DNA of 64,000 nucleotides, from assembly GCA_037349105.1 (NCBI GenBank), contig JAYJMM010000016.1:1550001-1614000 (forward strand), in the 5' to 3' direction. The number at the start of each line of letters is the position of its first letter. The first letter of the stretch is position 1. The position numbers and the translations under genes are program-made. The notes under the pieces are model-generated. The model was not told the origin of the DNA, did no database searches, and worked only from the letters and a program-made list of their open reading frames with translations. This document shows positions 48,050-58,260 of the stretch, piece by piece. This DNA comes from Limnomonas spitsbergensis (taxonomy: Eukaryota; Chlorophyta; Chlorophyceae; Chlamydomonadales).

Positions 48050-48378
48050 GAAGAGGATGGCCTAAAGCCCAACCAAGTACCCATGCATACGCATAGCAAA
48101 TTCGCGGCGGTGGGGTTCACAAGCCCAATCCAAGAAAGCGCATAAAAAGGGCATTTGTAGTGCGAAGAAAACATCGTTCGACACGATATGAATGTTCGTG
48201 CGGATGAACGCCGTCCACATTCATATGCGTTCGCAGCCCTGGTATGCAATGGTCGATCCGTCCGCGCCACTCGGACGGTTCGCCTCGCCCTCGCTTGGGG
48301 CCGACCATGTGCAGGGCACCGGCGTTGGGACTCGTGGAGCCTTGTGGCGGCATGATGAAGCAGGGACTGCTCGAAAGA
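47988..48378 (-). repeat. Segmental duplication with the U6 5' flank, copy 2
   Basis: The reverse complement of 52,342-52,734, roughly 95% identical by eye, covering ~330 bases of upstream flank plus the first ~60 bases of U6. Both copies share an ATG-started frame of 78 codons, but differences within it are mostly amino-acid changing. Confidence 0.93.
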
Positions 48379-48390
48379 GCATTAGCCAAT

Positions 48391-48845
48391 ATCAGATATG
48401 TTTGCATCTGGGCCTGCCGGATCCTGAGATTTCAAAATTTGGACATGCCATGCAGCTCGGCACTAATCGGCCGTGTTCTGCATCGTCGCTGCATTGCACC
48501 ATGTGCGATCGAATGAAAATGAAGTTGTATGGTGTACACACCACCGCCCTTGCCTTGATCTACCGGATAATGGCATGTCGCTGCAGACATTTCAAACCAG
48601 AGCGAGCAGCCCAACGCAACACTGTTACACTGCCCATTGCTGACGACAGTAAAGGTCTTCAGCTCACGTTTGCTACGCTGCATCGCTGCAAGGACTTTCC
48701 AACATGCTTTTGTTATGTAAATCTTGCGCACCCAGGGCGCCTTCTATATACCCCAATTCGCTAATAGGGAGCCAATCGGGAGCTCCTGGCCCAACTTTCG
48801 AAATGTCATAATCCGGCAGGCCCAGATGCAAACATATCTGATAAC
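48391..48845. repeat. ~50-bp inverted repeats flanking 350 bases
   Basis: ATCAGATATGTTTGCATCTG then GGCCTGCCGGAT at 48,391 returns as reverse complement at about 48,796-48,842. The enclosed segment has no recognised gene. Confidence 0.8.
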
Positions 48846-48854
48846 CCCGAATCC

Positions 48855-49078
48855 AGCTGAGCCAGCATTGGATAGCAGCACGTGATAGTGTTGGACTGGT
48901 GGATCATGAATAAGATACCATTTGTGGTCTTTGTGGCAAGGTCCTGAAGTCCACAACCCCTTTAAACGTCGGACGCCACCAGAATGTGAGGGAGTGCATG
49001 GCAGCTTCCTCGATACACCGCGATTCCAAGCGGCAGAATACGCTCGGTTTGCTCCCGCTCCGCCCCTAGCTACCGGAG
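48855..49078 (+). repeat. Dispersed repeat, copy 2
   Basis: Second copy of the 46,505 repeat, ending GCTCCGCCCCTAGCTACCGG and running straight into a LINE 3' fragment. Confidence 0.75.
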
Positions 49079-49084
49079 CTCCCG

Positions 49085-49355
49085 GCTTTGTCGATGCCTA
49101 CTTTTGTTGCTTTTCTTTGCCTTCTTTGGGAATGGGCTTGAGAGGGGCAAGGATACTTTGGGCTGCCTTTTCTTTTTGGGGGGGTATTTCTTTCTCCTTT
49201 GTGTTCTTCTCCTTCTTTAAATCTTACCTTCAGTTTCTTTTCTTTTCTTCCAATGGGACAGTTGGGCGCCTTCGCCACAGAGCCTTTTTTAGCAGGGCCC
49301 AGAGGTCAATAACGTTACACCTCGGGGCCCTGCTTAAATAAGGCTCGGCCGCGAG
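49085..49355. mobile_element. LINE 3' fragment (+) meeting a reversed LINE terminus (-)
   Basis: Plus-strand 3' UTR reaches AGCAGGGCCCAGAGGT at ~49,305 and is immediately followed by CAATAACGTTACACCTCGGG and GGCTCGGCCGCGAGGGCGCC. The result is an imperfect palindrome centred near 49,310. Confidence 0.8.
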
Positions 49356-49949
49356 GGCGCCTATCTAAAGGGTTGGGGGACAGAACAAAACGAACACCAG
49401 GGTACAGGAAAAAAAGAGGGGGGGTTGAGGGGGGGGGGCAAAAAAAAATAGGGACCCCATCCCCCCTTATTCTCCAAATCTCATCCGTTTGACATGGGAG
49501 TTGCACCTAAGCACTTTTGGGAGGGTATCTCGGCCTCAAGAAAAAAACATTTTTATAGGGCCTTGGCCCTCCCCCCCCAAATCCCCCCCCCCCCCCCTCC
49601 TAGTTTGGCATGCGTTGACCGGGTACTCAACGTTGACCGTTGACCATGAACAGGGGCCGTTGGAAAACCCTGGCCCTACCCTCATATTATGCAGTTTTCT
49701 CGGGGCTGAGATGTTATTCGCAACATAAGCTTTTGTGAAATCTACGAAATCCTCATTGTTTGGCTCTCTGTACCTCAGTCACCGTTCGGCCAAAAAACAT
49801 TTTAAGACCAGATATGGAAAGCTCTCGTCACGCTCCATACTTTTCGAGGATGAGGCGTTTTTTGTTGTTTTTGCCCCCCCTCGGTGAAATTGGGTAATAA
49901 AGTGAAGGGACCGACAAAGGCGGGAAAAGAAAGACAAAGGAAGTGCTAG
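49356..49949. other. Homopolymer-rich spacer
   Basis: G-runs and A-runs at 49,415-49,450 and long C-runs at 49,570-49,600. No gene was seen. Confidence 0.5.
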
Positions 49950-51025
49950 CCTCTGGAAAACGTCCACGCCTCAACGATATCTACCACTACGCCGTAGACT
50001 GAAACCAGGCGCGGTAGGCGGCCGCATACCTGTGTTCAACGGCAAGATCTCTGGGGTCCCCTCTGCCAGCTGCATGTAGTTGCGCCCGCTCGTATGCTGC
50101 ATCAACTAGCGCTAGCACCTCTCTGACATGTGCTAGCGCTAGTTGGTTGTAGGTCAGTCGTTGTCTGACGCAGCTTGGGGACGGCTGATCCCAGCTCTAG
50201 CTTCAACAAGGCACCTAGCAATTCAGTGCATCAATTGCGTCCTCCGGTGCCCTGCCTGACAAGGAGCTGCATGTCGGCCGCCATGTCGGCCGCCATGGCT
50301 GCTGCCATGAGTGGGCTGTCTTGTTGTGCTGCTGGTGCGACCGCGGCGTTGTAGAAGCGAAGTACATGCTGCCACCAACTTCGTTGTAACGGCTGGATCT
50401 ACAGCTCCCTCATGACCCCCCGCCAACTGGCAGCGGACGGAGGTAGTTCTGCAACATGGCGTAGATACGGGAGGAAGCTAAACTTCATCCTGCTCTTCAG
50501 GCAATGCCGCGGCCTGAGGTGATCGGTGGCCCACACCACATCACCGTAGCAGGCCGCATGCGCTGCATAGACAGACGCCAACCGGATGCGTGTAGGCAGA
50601 TGATGCATGAGGTGCACCTTGGCGGCCATGCGGCGGACACTCTTCAACGCGGCAGCCAAAGGCACCTCTCTACCTTGCATGGCCTACCTCATGCTGCCGC
50701 TCTCGTGCTGAATGATGCCCAAGAACCTGAAGTCATGGACACGCTTTAGCACTATCCTATCTGGGCCGTACACGCAAGGATGGGCTGATTGCCGGCGCTG
50801 CGCAGCTAAGCGGCTGCCAAACTCCAGTATCTCTGTCTCAATGCTAACGTTGACATGGAGCTGCTTGACCGCCGCACATTCAGACAGGGCATCTACCATG
50901 CGTTGCAGCCCAGCCAGTTTGCTGGCTAGCAGGGTGAGCTCATATGCATATGCGAGGCACCTGAGTCGTCGCCCCGCCCCCAGCATAATGACCTCTAAAG
51001 TGCACTGCGCTGCGATCATGCCTGG
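49950..51025 (-). mobile_element. LINE with decayed reverse-transcriptase C-terminal part
   Basis: The most 5' coding piece of the LINE family here. On the minus strand ~51,020-50,690 encodes AYAYELTLLASKLAGLQ, where YADD of an active polymerase would be expected, so the catalytic Asp pair is lost, followed by RVHDFRFLGI. Then comes ALKSVRRMAAKVHLMHHLPT (thumb and connection region). The VLALVDAAYERAQLHA block, shared with the 41,220, 53,290 and 56,487 copies, ends near 50,080. Several stops and frame shifts. Confidence 0.85.
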
Positions 51026-52341
51026 CAGATCGCTGATCGGTACAAAACTACAAACTAGTGCAACTTGTACATAAGGTATGTACAGAGTTCAAGTACAGGA
51101 ATCTTCAAATAGGGGCTAGTAATTCAAACATATGGGCGGTGCGTTGATTCAGCATGTCACTTCATCCCTGCCCACTCCCTTCCTTGCCAACTTGGTCACC
51201 TTGAACGCGGTATTGTCACGACGTATGGGTGCACCGCACGTATGGGTGGCTTGTACCGCTTTTTGGTTTCGGATTTTGTCTGGTTTGTGGTACTAAGAAG
51301 ATGCCTGGCTCACTCGAGGCATTCTTCTCCTCTTACTCAAGTAACATACACTGATCCTTTCTCACTAAGACCACCTCATCAAGTATCAGGACTTGGCAGC
51401 TACACCGTGCGAATATCGCTAGTTAACACTACACTTATTCTCTATCTTTAGCTCCATCACCTCTACTTCCATTCCTCTCAGCGCTATCTCTCGTTTATAG
51501 CCATACACTGTGAGCCTTATCAGCTCTATGTCTAGGATATAAGTCGACATTGTGAGCTGCTACCCAAGCCTTTCCTGGCTATCAAGTCGATCTACTGCTC
51601 CAACTAACAGTCGATCTTCCTCATCAAGAGTCTCAACATTTCTCATTGTCACTTCGGCTGTTTCGTCCTCAAGTCGACTCCTAGCCGTCTCCTATTGTCA
51701 CAAGTCGCCTCCATTACAACTAGCCCCTCTGTGATCGAGTTCACTTCGTCACTTCTGTCAACAGTAAGAGAAGAATCATCAAAGGTTAGTGCAGTAACCC
51801 AAGGATTAGTAGAGGATAAACTGTCTGCCAGCAGTTTATCGCTCCTGCACAAGCTAGTTAACCCTTACAAAGGGCACTTAGCACTCCAATGCACTTCAGT
51901 GTCTTCTGTGCGTAGTGATACTTCAAGATCACTGCTACCTCGTCTCAGTACGTTGTACGCTTCCACACCCGCTACTCGTCTTGCTCCACTAGTACTCCAC
52001 ATCCACCATAAATTCAGAGGCATGTGTATGCATCTGCATGGTTTAGAATCCCTGCTGCAATACCAGCAACCAGGAACCCATGCAGGGTGTGGGCTACATA
52101 TCGTACGTGACGTCGATTGTCCTCTCATTTCAGCCGTGTAACTGTGGTTTGCAGAATTCTGCATTGATTCATGATCGATACTACAATACATTGGCAGCCT
52201 TTGCTACTGTTGCTGTTCGACCTCTCGCAGCACACCGCATGTAGCTCCCTTCCCTGTCTCGGTTGTCGACACCGCCAGTGACCAACTTGCGAGGGCGGGG
52301 CCGGCGACACAAGCAGCTTATACTTGGATGTTGTTATACTG
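51026..52341. other. No gene confidently seen
   Basis: A Ser/Thr/Leu-rich open frame (51,695-52,141) has no splice or start support. Composition is AT-richer than neighbouring gene regions. Confidence 0.35.
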
Positions 52342-52734
52342 ATTCTTTCGAGCAGTCCCTGCTTCATCATGCCGCCACTAGGCCCCACGAGTCCCAACGC
52401 CGGTGCCCTGCACATGGTCGGCCCCCAGCGAGGGCGAGGCGAACCGTCCGAGTGGCGCGGACGGATCGACCATTGCCTGCCAGGGCTGCGAACGCATGTG
52501 AATGTGGACGGCGTTCATCCGCACGAACATTCATATGGTGTCGAACGATGTTTTCTTCGCGCTACAAATGCCCTTTTCATGCGCCTTCTAGGATTGGGCT
52601 TGTGAACCCCACCATCGCGAATTTGCTGTGCGTATGCATGGGTACTTGGTTGGGCTTTAGGCCATCCTCTTCGAGTCTTCGGACTCATCTGATAAACTTG
52701 GAACGATACAGAGAAGATTAGCATGGCCCCTGCG
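52342..52734 (+). repeat. Segmental duplication with the U6 5' flank, copy 1
   Basis: Source-like copy of the 47,988-48,378 duplication. It includes the promoter-side ~330 bases and the first ~60 bases of U6. No clear TATA box is visible 25-30 bases before the RNA start. Confidence 0.9.
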
Positions 52735-52778
52735 CAAGGATGACACGCACAAATCGAGAAATGGTTCCAAATTGTTTT
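52673..52778 (+). ncRNA. U6: U6 spliceosomal snRNA
   Basis: Starts with a perfect 5' stem-loop (GAGTC-TTCG-GACTC), then TGATAAACTTGGAACGATAC, the ACAGAGA box, AGATTAGCATGGCCCCTGCG, CAAGGATGACACGCACAAAT (including the AGC-equivalent U4/U6 pairing region) and CGAGAAATGGTTCCAAATTG. A TTTTT Pol III terminator is at 52,775-52,779. The core is essentially identical to plant and algal U6, so this copy should be functional. U6 forms the spliceosome active centre together with U2. Confidence 0.97.
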
Positions 52779-52912
52779 TGATGCTGGCACGACGGACTGC
52801 TCAATGGCGTCGATAATCACGACTTTTGCGGCGTGTACAGGCCGGAGGCGTGCGCCATTGCCCCAAGCTCTACACCGGAGGGCCCATAGTGCAGCCCGAA
52901 GTTAACCTTGCC

Positions 52913-52985
52913 CCTCTCAAGCCTATTCCCCAAGAAGGCAAAGAAAATCAACAAAACTAGGCCTCAACAAAGACCAAGCATATAA
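52913..52985 (-). mobile_element. LINE 3' UTR fragment, antisense
   Basis: CCCCTCTCAAGCCTATTCCC, CAAGAAGGCAAAG and AGGCCTCAACAAAGAC match the reversed 3' UTR of the family. Confidence 0.7.
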
Positions 52986-53059
52986 GGGAAACACAAATGC
53001 AGGCTGAAGTACATGCCCAATTCCTAACCGAGACCCGGCAAAAGTGATTTCCCAAGGAC

Positions 53060-53160
53060 AGGGCCAGCCGACCAGCAAGGCCAGGGCCTACGCCCAGGCC
53101 AGCGCCAGCGCCAGGGCGAGGGCATGGGCATGGGCATGGGCATGGGCTAAACTCTTTCTT
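53060..53160 (+). repeat. CCAGGCC / GGGCAT simple repeat tract
   Basis: Short units (CAGGGC, GCCAGC, GGGCAT) repeated in tandem; it produces an Ala/Arg-rich frame on one strand and a Pro-Cys repeat on the other. Confidence 0.8.
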
Positions 53161-53289
53161 ATGCATTTACCCAGAGTCCCACGCTCACTCACATCACTGC
53201 CCAACCCCAATCCCCCAACCAATCCCATCCCGACCCCGTGTCCACGACCTAGCCCACGTCCTTCACCAATCCAAAACTCACCCACCGCC

Positions 53290-53655
53290 CGGCACCTGCC
53301 TTGGACTGGAACCATACGCGGTAGTTTGCCGCAGATCTGTGCTCGGTGGTAGGGTTCCTGGGGTCCCCACGCACCGCCACTTGCGTCCAGCCGTGCTTGC
53401 TCGTAGGCTGCGTCAACAAGTGCCAACAACTCTGTGACGGGTAGGCGTTGTAGGGCAGCTGCTGCCTCGCGCAAGGTGGGGGTGGCTGCCCCCCGCTCCA
53501 GCTCCTCTAATGCACCCAGCAGATCAGAGCACCACGTGCGGCCGCCAGTGCCCTGGCTGATTGCAAGCTGCAAATCTGCTGCCATGGCTTGAGCCATGAG
53601 AGGGCTGTATTGCTGTGCCTCCGGTGCCACCGCTGCATTGTAGAAGCGGAGGATA
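53290..53655 (-). mobile_element. LINE coding fragment, antisense
   Basis: The minus strand encodes LLGALEELERGAATPTLREA, ALQRLPVTELLALVDAAYEQ and a QICGKLPRMVPVQ block, matching the 41,220 copy. Fused by repeat DNA to unrelated sequence on its 3' side. Confidence 0.8.
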
Positions 53656-54828
53656 TCCCTTGTATGTTCTCAGGTTCAGTCCTGGGCAGTACAACTTTGT
53701 GTACTGCCAAGGTGCTTTAGCTCGTGACTGTGAGGGACATGCGTCTTTGCGTTTCTCTTCACATGTTCGTTGGTTTCATTCCCGGTTCGTGTTCTTGCTA
53801 AGATCTTTATCGACTGTTGTAACGTCTTTGGGTATCTCTTCACACAACCTCAGGTTTTTGCACACACGGGCACACGCTCTTTGCTTGTGCGGCCCTTGGC
53901 ATGCCGATGCAATCATCCCGGCACCTACGGACCTCCCGGCGTTACCTTACCGTACCAAGGTAGCACGATACAGTAAGTCAGCATATCATATTCATATCGA
54001 TGGAGCGTTGACTATCCTTGTGTTGTGGCATTCTCGCTTTTTTATTCCGTATCTGGAAAGTCCACATACTGATATGAGGGGATTTCGAGCTCCGAAGCCA
54101 AACCTCCCATGTGCACCCCTTGATACGGTCTGTCAAAAATACTATATCGGACGATATGATATGATATCATGGCCCAAAAGACGACATCGTGCTACCTTGA
54201 TACATACACCTACTCTACATTATATATCTATGGGCCATTGGGCCGTGCAACAAGCCAACAACATACCTACAAATCGCCCTCGATTTGGGGGTGCAAGATA
54301 CCATTGGTCTTAGGGATAGGATAACGTTTACCATAGGCGTGTATGTTTTATGATGCTGGACAACATGGGAGCCCGCCGGCTGGGAATAATGTGACCCTTG
54401 CAATTTGCCTATTTGTGACATGTGTTTCCCAATGATTGACTACATACTGCTTCTCTTGGCCCATACATGCGACATACAGTGTGGCACAAAGACAGAGTAA
54501 CCCAAGTAAGTGGTGATTAAAAGCTAAAATATAGCTACGGTACAATATATGCCGGTACCGAACTACCGATGCCGGCAGTTGCTTGGCGGGTGGGCAGTTG
54601 GACAAGTAAGCGGAGTAGAGGACAAGGCAACCCGCAGCTGATCCACCGGGCTGATCCACAGACTCCAAAACTAAACCTGCTTCTGGCTATGCAAAATCGA
54701 GCGTTACTCACTGTATGGCGTTTAAACTTGGATGTGTCCAAAGAGCTGAAGCTGCAGGCATGTACGGGGGATGTGTACTATGTGGTTCGGTTTGATCGGT
54801 ATGGGTCACGTCGGGTTCGACTGATCCC
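53656..54828. other. No gene confidently seen
   Basis: A long plus-strand frame crosses 53,615-54,313 but begins inside the antisense LINE and has no family resemblance. Confidence 0.35.
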
Positions 54829-55057
54829 ATGCTAGGAAATTTGACTTCTGGTATCGAATTGCAAGGACTGTCCTACACTACAGCAAATAAATCAAACTCT
54901 TCTGAAGGTAAGCCAGCGCGGTCTTCTGACAGCGATGTCGCTGAATCAGCTCCCTTGCATTCTCCTTGGTTTGAAGGATTTCTCAGGCTTGCTATCCCTG
55001 AAATTTCACGTAGATATCTGGTGCTGCTGCTGCTCCATTTCTGTCACCTTCGCCACC

Positions 55058-55276
55058 ATGGAGGACCCGAACCGCCCCCCGTCTGGAAACCTTGGCCCAG
55101 CTGCCCCCGCCGCTGGCAAAGTCACCTCGTCACAAGGCAATGCCGCAGCGCAGCAGCAGGTGCAGCAGGTCGTTGACTTCTTCTCGACTAGCGATGCTGG
55201 CGCTGCTGCAGTGATCCTCGTCCTGCTGATGCTACAGCTAATGCGCGCTGCGATGTCTCCCTGCGTCTGCCCTTGA
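55058..55276 (+). CDS. Possible small single-span membrane protein, 72 aa
   Basis: Not recognised. The ATG sits in an ideal GCCACCATGG context. The frame starts MEDPNRPPSGNLGPAAPAAG, has a Gln-rich segment (QQQVQQVVDFF), then a hydrophobic stretch AAAVILVLLMLQLM near the C-terminus and ends in SPCVCP. That layout suits a small tail-anchored or single-pass protein. It could also be the first exon of a larger gene, since CAGCAG|GTGCAG and CAGCAG|GTCGTT are possible donors. Without an orthologue or transcript the call is tentative. Confidence 0.35.
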   Translation: MEDPNRPPSGNLGPAAPAAGKVTSSQGNAAAQQQVQQVVDFFSTSDAGAAAVILVLLMLQLMRAAMSPCVCP

Positions 55277-56486
55277 CGTGACGCACTTTCGGATTCCCTG
55301 CCATCGATAAGCTGAAGCCGCATTCTTAGGTTGCAGTCAGGTTACTGCTCCCATGCATTCCTGCTGCGTAATCCTTAAGGGGTCTGTGTGACAGTTTTGT
55401 GATTCAGGCGCTCATGACTGCAGTGTGCAGATCAAGATGTATAGTAGAAGATGCCAGGCTTATGAAACCCATGATTCCCTGCTGCGTGGTAGTTAACCCA
55501 GATGAGTGACCGGGGCGCCACACATGCATCATGTTGTCCTTGGGCCACAGTTCCCCATCTTGAGACATGTGCAAGTTGCGGCGCATTAGGGCCCTAGATG
55601 CCCGAGCCAGTGCGTGAGCCTTAACTTGGCCAAGTTCTTGTCCAGGCGACCTGTAGTCTCACATTTCTTGTAGTCAACCTCGCACGTGTCCTGATGACAA
55701 GGCAAGAGGCTGTAGATTACCACGTACGGTATATTCAAAAGTTCTTCTGCGTTCATCTTTTGTGTATATGCGGCCACCCAGCACATGCTTAACACCACTT
55801 TCAGCAATCTTTTACTTAAGGAGCCGCGTACTCCATGTGCACGCTGGGATGCCTGCTTTCTTTTTCCATAGCTTCTACCTGCAGGACAGGTAGCGCTAGT
55901 GACTGTAGCAGTAGCACACCCACATGGAAGATCGTTCCAATCCCGCTGTGGGTCGCAGGTATTGAGAGAACCAGGCTGTGTATGTGTACAGGCTTTTGGG
56001 GCTAAAGATGACATGGTTGTCCTTGTCCTAACTGCCACAATGTATTGTGTGTTAGCACCCCAATGTGCACAGTTCTGGTGGTATGGAGGGCACCCTTGCG
56101 TCGGTGTTTCCTTTCCATCCTTCAACAAAAAAAACTGATGCTTGTGTTCCCTCAATGCTGCTTGGGATGGTGGGGTGCTGTTCCCTGGTGCATGTGACCC
56201 TGCCCGTGTTTGTATTTCACGTTTCTTTTCCCGTTTAGCGTTCTTATGGTGCACTCGTGTCCTGGGTTAACTCTTTGTAGCTTTTAAAATACAAATACTG
56301 TCCCCATTTCACTATCTGTGTTTGGCTGTTGGACGTCTACCCAATTCTGTATGAAATATACTGTATGAATAGACATGTGTAAATTTGGCTATCACCTGGT
56401 CGACTCTGCTCTTCGGATGCTTGAACATTCTGGTAAAATGTAAATTTCGAAGTCTTAAAAACAGATAATATACTACATGGAACATG
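55277..56486. other. No gene confidently seen
   Basis: It contains a 222-codon minus-strand frame (56,254-55,586) with no recognisable domain; see rejected items. Confidence 0.35.
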
Positions 56487-57207
56487 AACTGTTGAAAGTC
56501 TTTGGCGCCCTCCGGGGGGGCTGCCCAACCTGTCTCCCTAAGCCTCTCCTTCACGCTAGGGCACTGGAAGCGGACATGCAGCGCATCCTCCACATGCTTG
56601 CCATCTCCCCTTGCCCAGCACCGTTGGCAGCACCGTCCGTCACGCTCCCGACCACTGCGCCGAACTCTAGTGTCAGCCGAGCTGGCGGCGCCGAGCCACA
56701 ACCTTAGGTTTGTGCGCACGCAAGCACACTCCCTTCACCTGGTGCGGCCGTGGCGCCCACTGTAGACTGAAACCAGGAGCGATAGGCGGCCGCAGACCTG
56801 TGTTCAGTGGCAGGACCTCTGGGGTTCCCTCTGCCAGCTGCGCCTGTTCGTATGCTGCATCAACTAGCGCTAGCACCTCTCTGACAGGCAGCGGCTGTAG
56901 GTCAGTTGCTGTCTGACGCAGTTTGGGGTCGGCTGATCCTCTGATCAGGCTCTGACTTTTGTTGAGGACGTTGTACGCATTGTTGAGGCCTATATGGCTA
57001 TATTTGTTGCTATTCTTTGCCGTCTTGGGGAAAAGGCTTGAGAGGGGCAAAGATACAGGTACTTCGGGCTGCCTTAGCCTTTTGGGGGGGGGTATTTCTT
57101 CCTCCTTTGTACCTCTTACCTTAAGTTTCTTTTCTTCCAACGGGACAGTTGGGCGCCCACGCTGCCGAGCCTTTTTAAGCAGGGCCCAGAGGTGTTACGT
57201 CATTGAC
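56487..57207. mobile_element. LINE insertion with inverted 5' part (twin-priming structure)
   Basis: 56,487-56,940 is antisense coding material running from the GCGCCAAAGACTTTCAACAG region back through the zinc knuckle and the VLALVDAAYEQAQLAEG block. 56,945-57,207 is sense-oriented 3' sequence starting GCTCTGACTTTTGTTGAGGA and ending AGCAGGGCCCAGAGGTGTTA. Compared with the 4,225 copy only ~40 bases are missing at the inversion joint. One insertion with a 5' inversion explains this better than two insertions. Confidence 0.8.
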
Positions 57208-58260
57208 AATGAACATGACGAGAAAGGCGACCCTGGAATTTATGCAATACACTAACCTCATGTGTTGCGTTCAATACTTGAGACGGCCCCAAAACAACGT
57301 CCATGATTTGGGGATTCATTCCCAAGCCATATGTCTCTGGTTTTGTGTTTTTAGCTTGCCCAGGGGGTCACCGTTTTCCACCTGCTGTTGTAGTTAATTT
57401 TGTTTGTACTCGTAGCGGTTTGCGGTTTGCGGGCACCTGTCCTATGCATCAATTGTGATGCTCCGTTGGACTGCAAACACTTGACATCGAAACTGCGGAG
57501 CTGTTGGTGCTCCACCACCTGAGAGCAGTCATGAAGCATACGGTACTGCAAACAAACATGCGGGGATAACTTTTCTGGAAGCCATTCCTAGTAACACAGT
57601 CCTCCTAGGTAGAACACCGGTATCAGCAGATATGTCATTTGAGTTCTCACACAACATTATGCGAATAACATATCATTATACAGAGCAGCTGCAGATACAA
57701 TTATTTTGTGAGAGGGGTTCTGGTCATATATCCGGTGCAAGTTTGGTCAACAACCTGAGCAGCTTGAAGAACATTCCTTTAAAGAACAAGGCACAAAACG
57801 TTGTTGTTTTCTACAAGAATCAGGCCTATTACCGGTACTATGTGCCACTTTTCATTAACACCGAAGGTATCTCGTACCATCCGTGTCAAGCCCAGCTGTA
57901 AAAATACAGATAGATATGCACATGCTATTATATGAACGATGCTACAGCAGGCGCAATGCTCACCCTGAGCATAGCCTCTTCCAACATCACAAATCACTCA
58001 CTACCCTGCCAAATGCATTCGCCCTAAAAGCAGCAGCGTCAGCATCAGCCACTTTCACTCACGGCCCGTGCAGCAGTGGGCTACTACCATTTAGCTAAGA
58101 GGTCACTTTCCCGTTAACCAGAAATGCTGTCACTAGTGTTCATTCGTGATTCCAGGTCTTTTCAGTTCCAAGGGGCATCAGCAGGCGCATGAGACATGTG
58201 CCCGCAAATCGAAGCGAACACACTACCAAAACATGAGGTGCGTTGAATACGTTGGCATCG
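57208..58260. other. No gene seen
   Basis: 57,430-57,580 shares a short block (CATCAATTGTGATGCTCCGT, TGGACTGCAAA) with 33,755. Nothing else was recognised. Confidence 0.4.

Noticed and set aside
52368..52605. 78-codon frame conserved between both U6-flank copies (52,368-52,605 and the minus-strand copy ending at 48,117)
   Set aside because: By eye about nine codon differences change the amino acid and only two are silent, so there is no sign of selection on a protein; conservation reflects the duplication.
53615..54313. 232-codon plus-strand open frame
   Set aside because: Begins inside an antisense LINE fragment, shows no domain and has no coding-like composition.
55586..56254. 222-codon minus-strand open frame
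   Set aside because: Long but without a recognisable domain, signal or splice-consistent neighbour; His/Thr/Cys-rich composition looks random. Transcript data could revive it.
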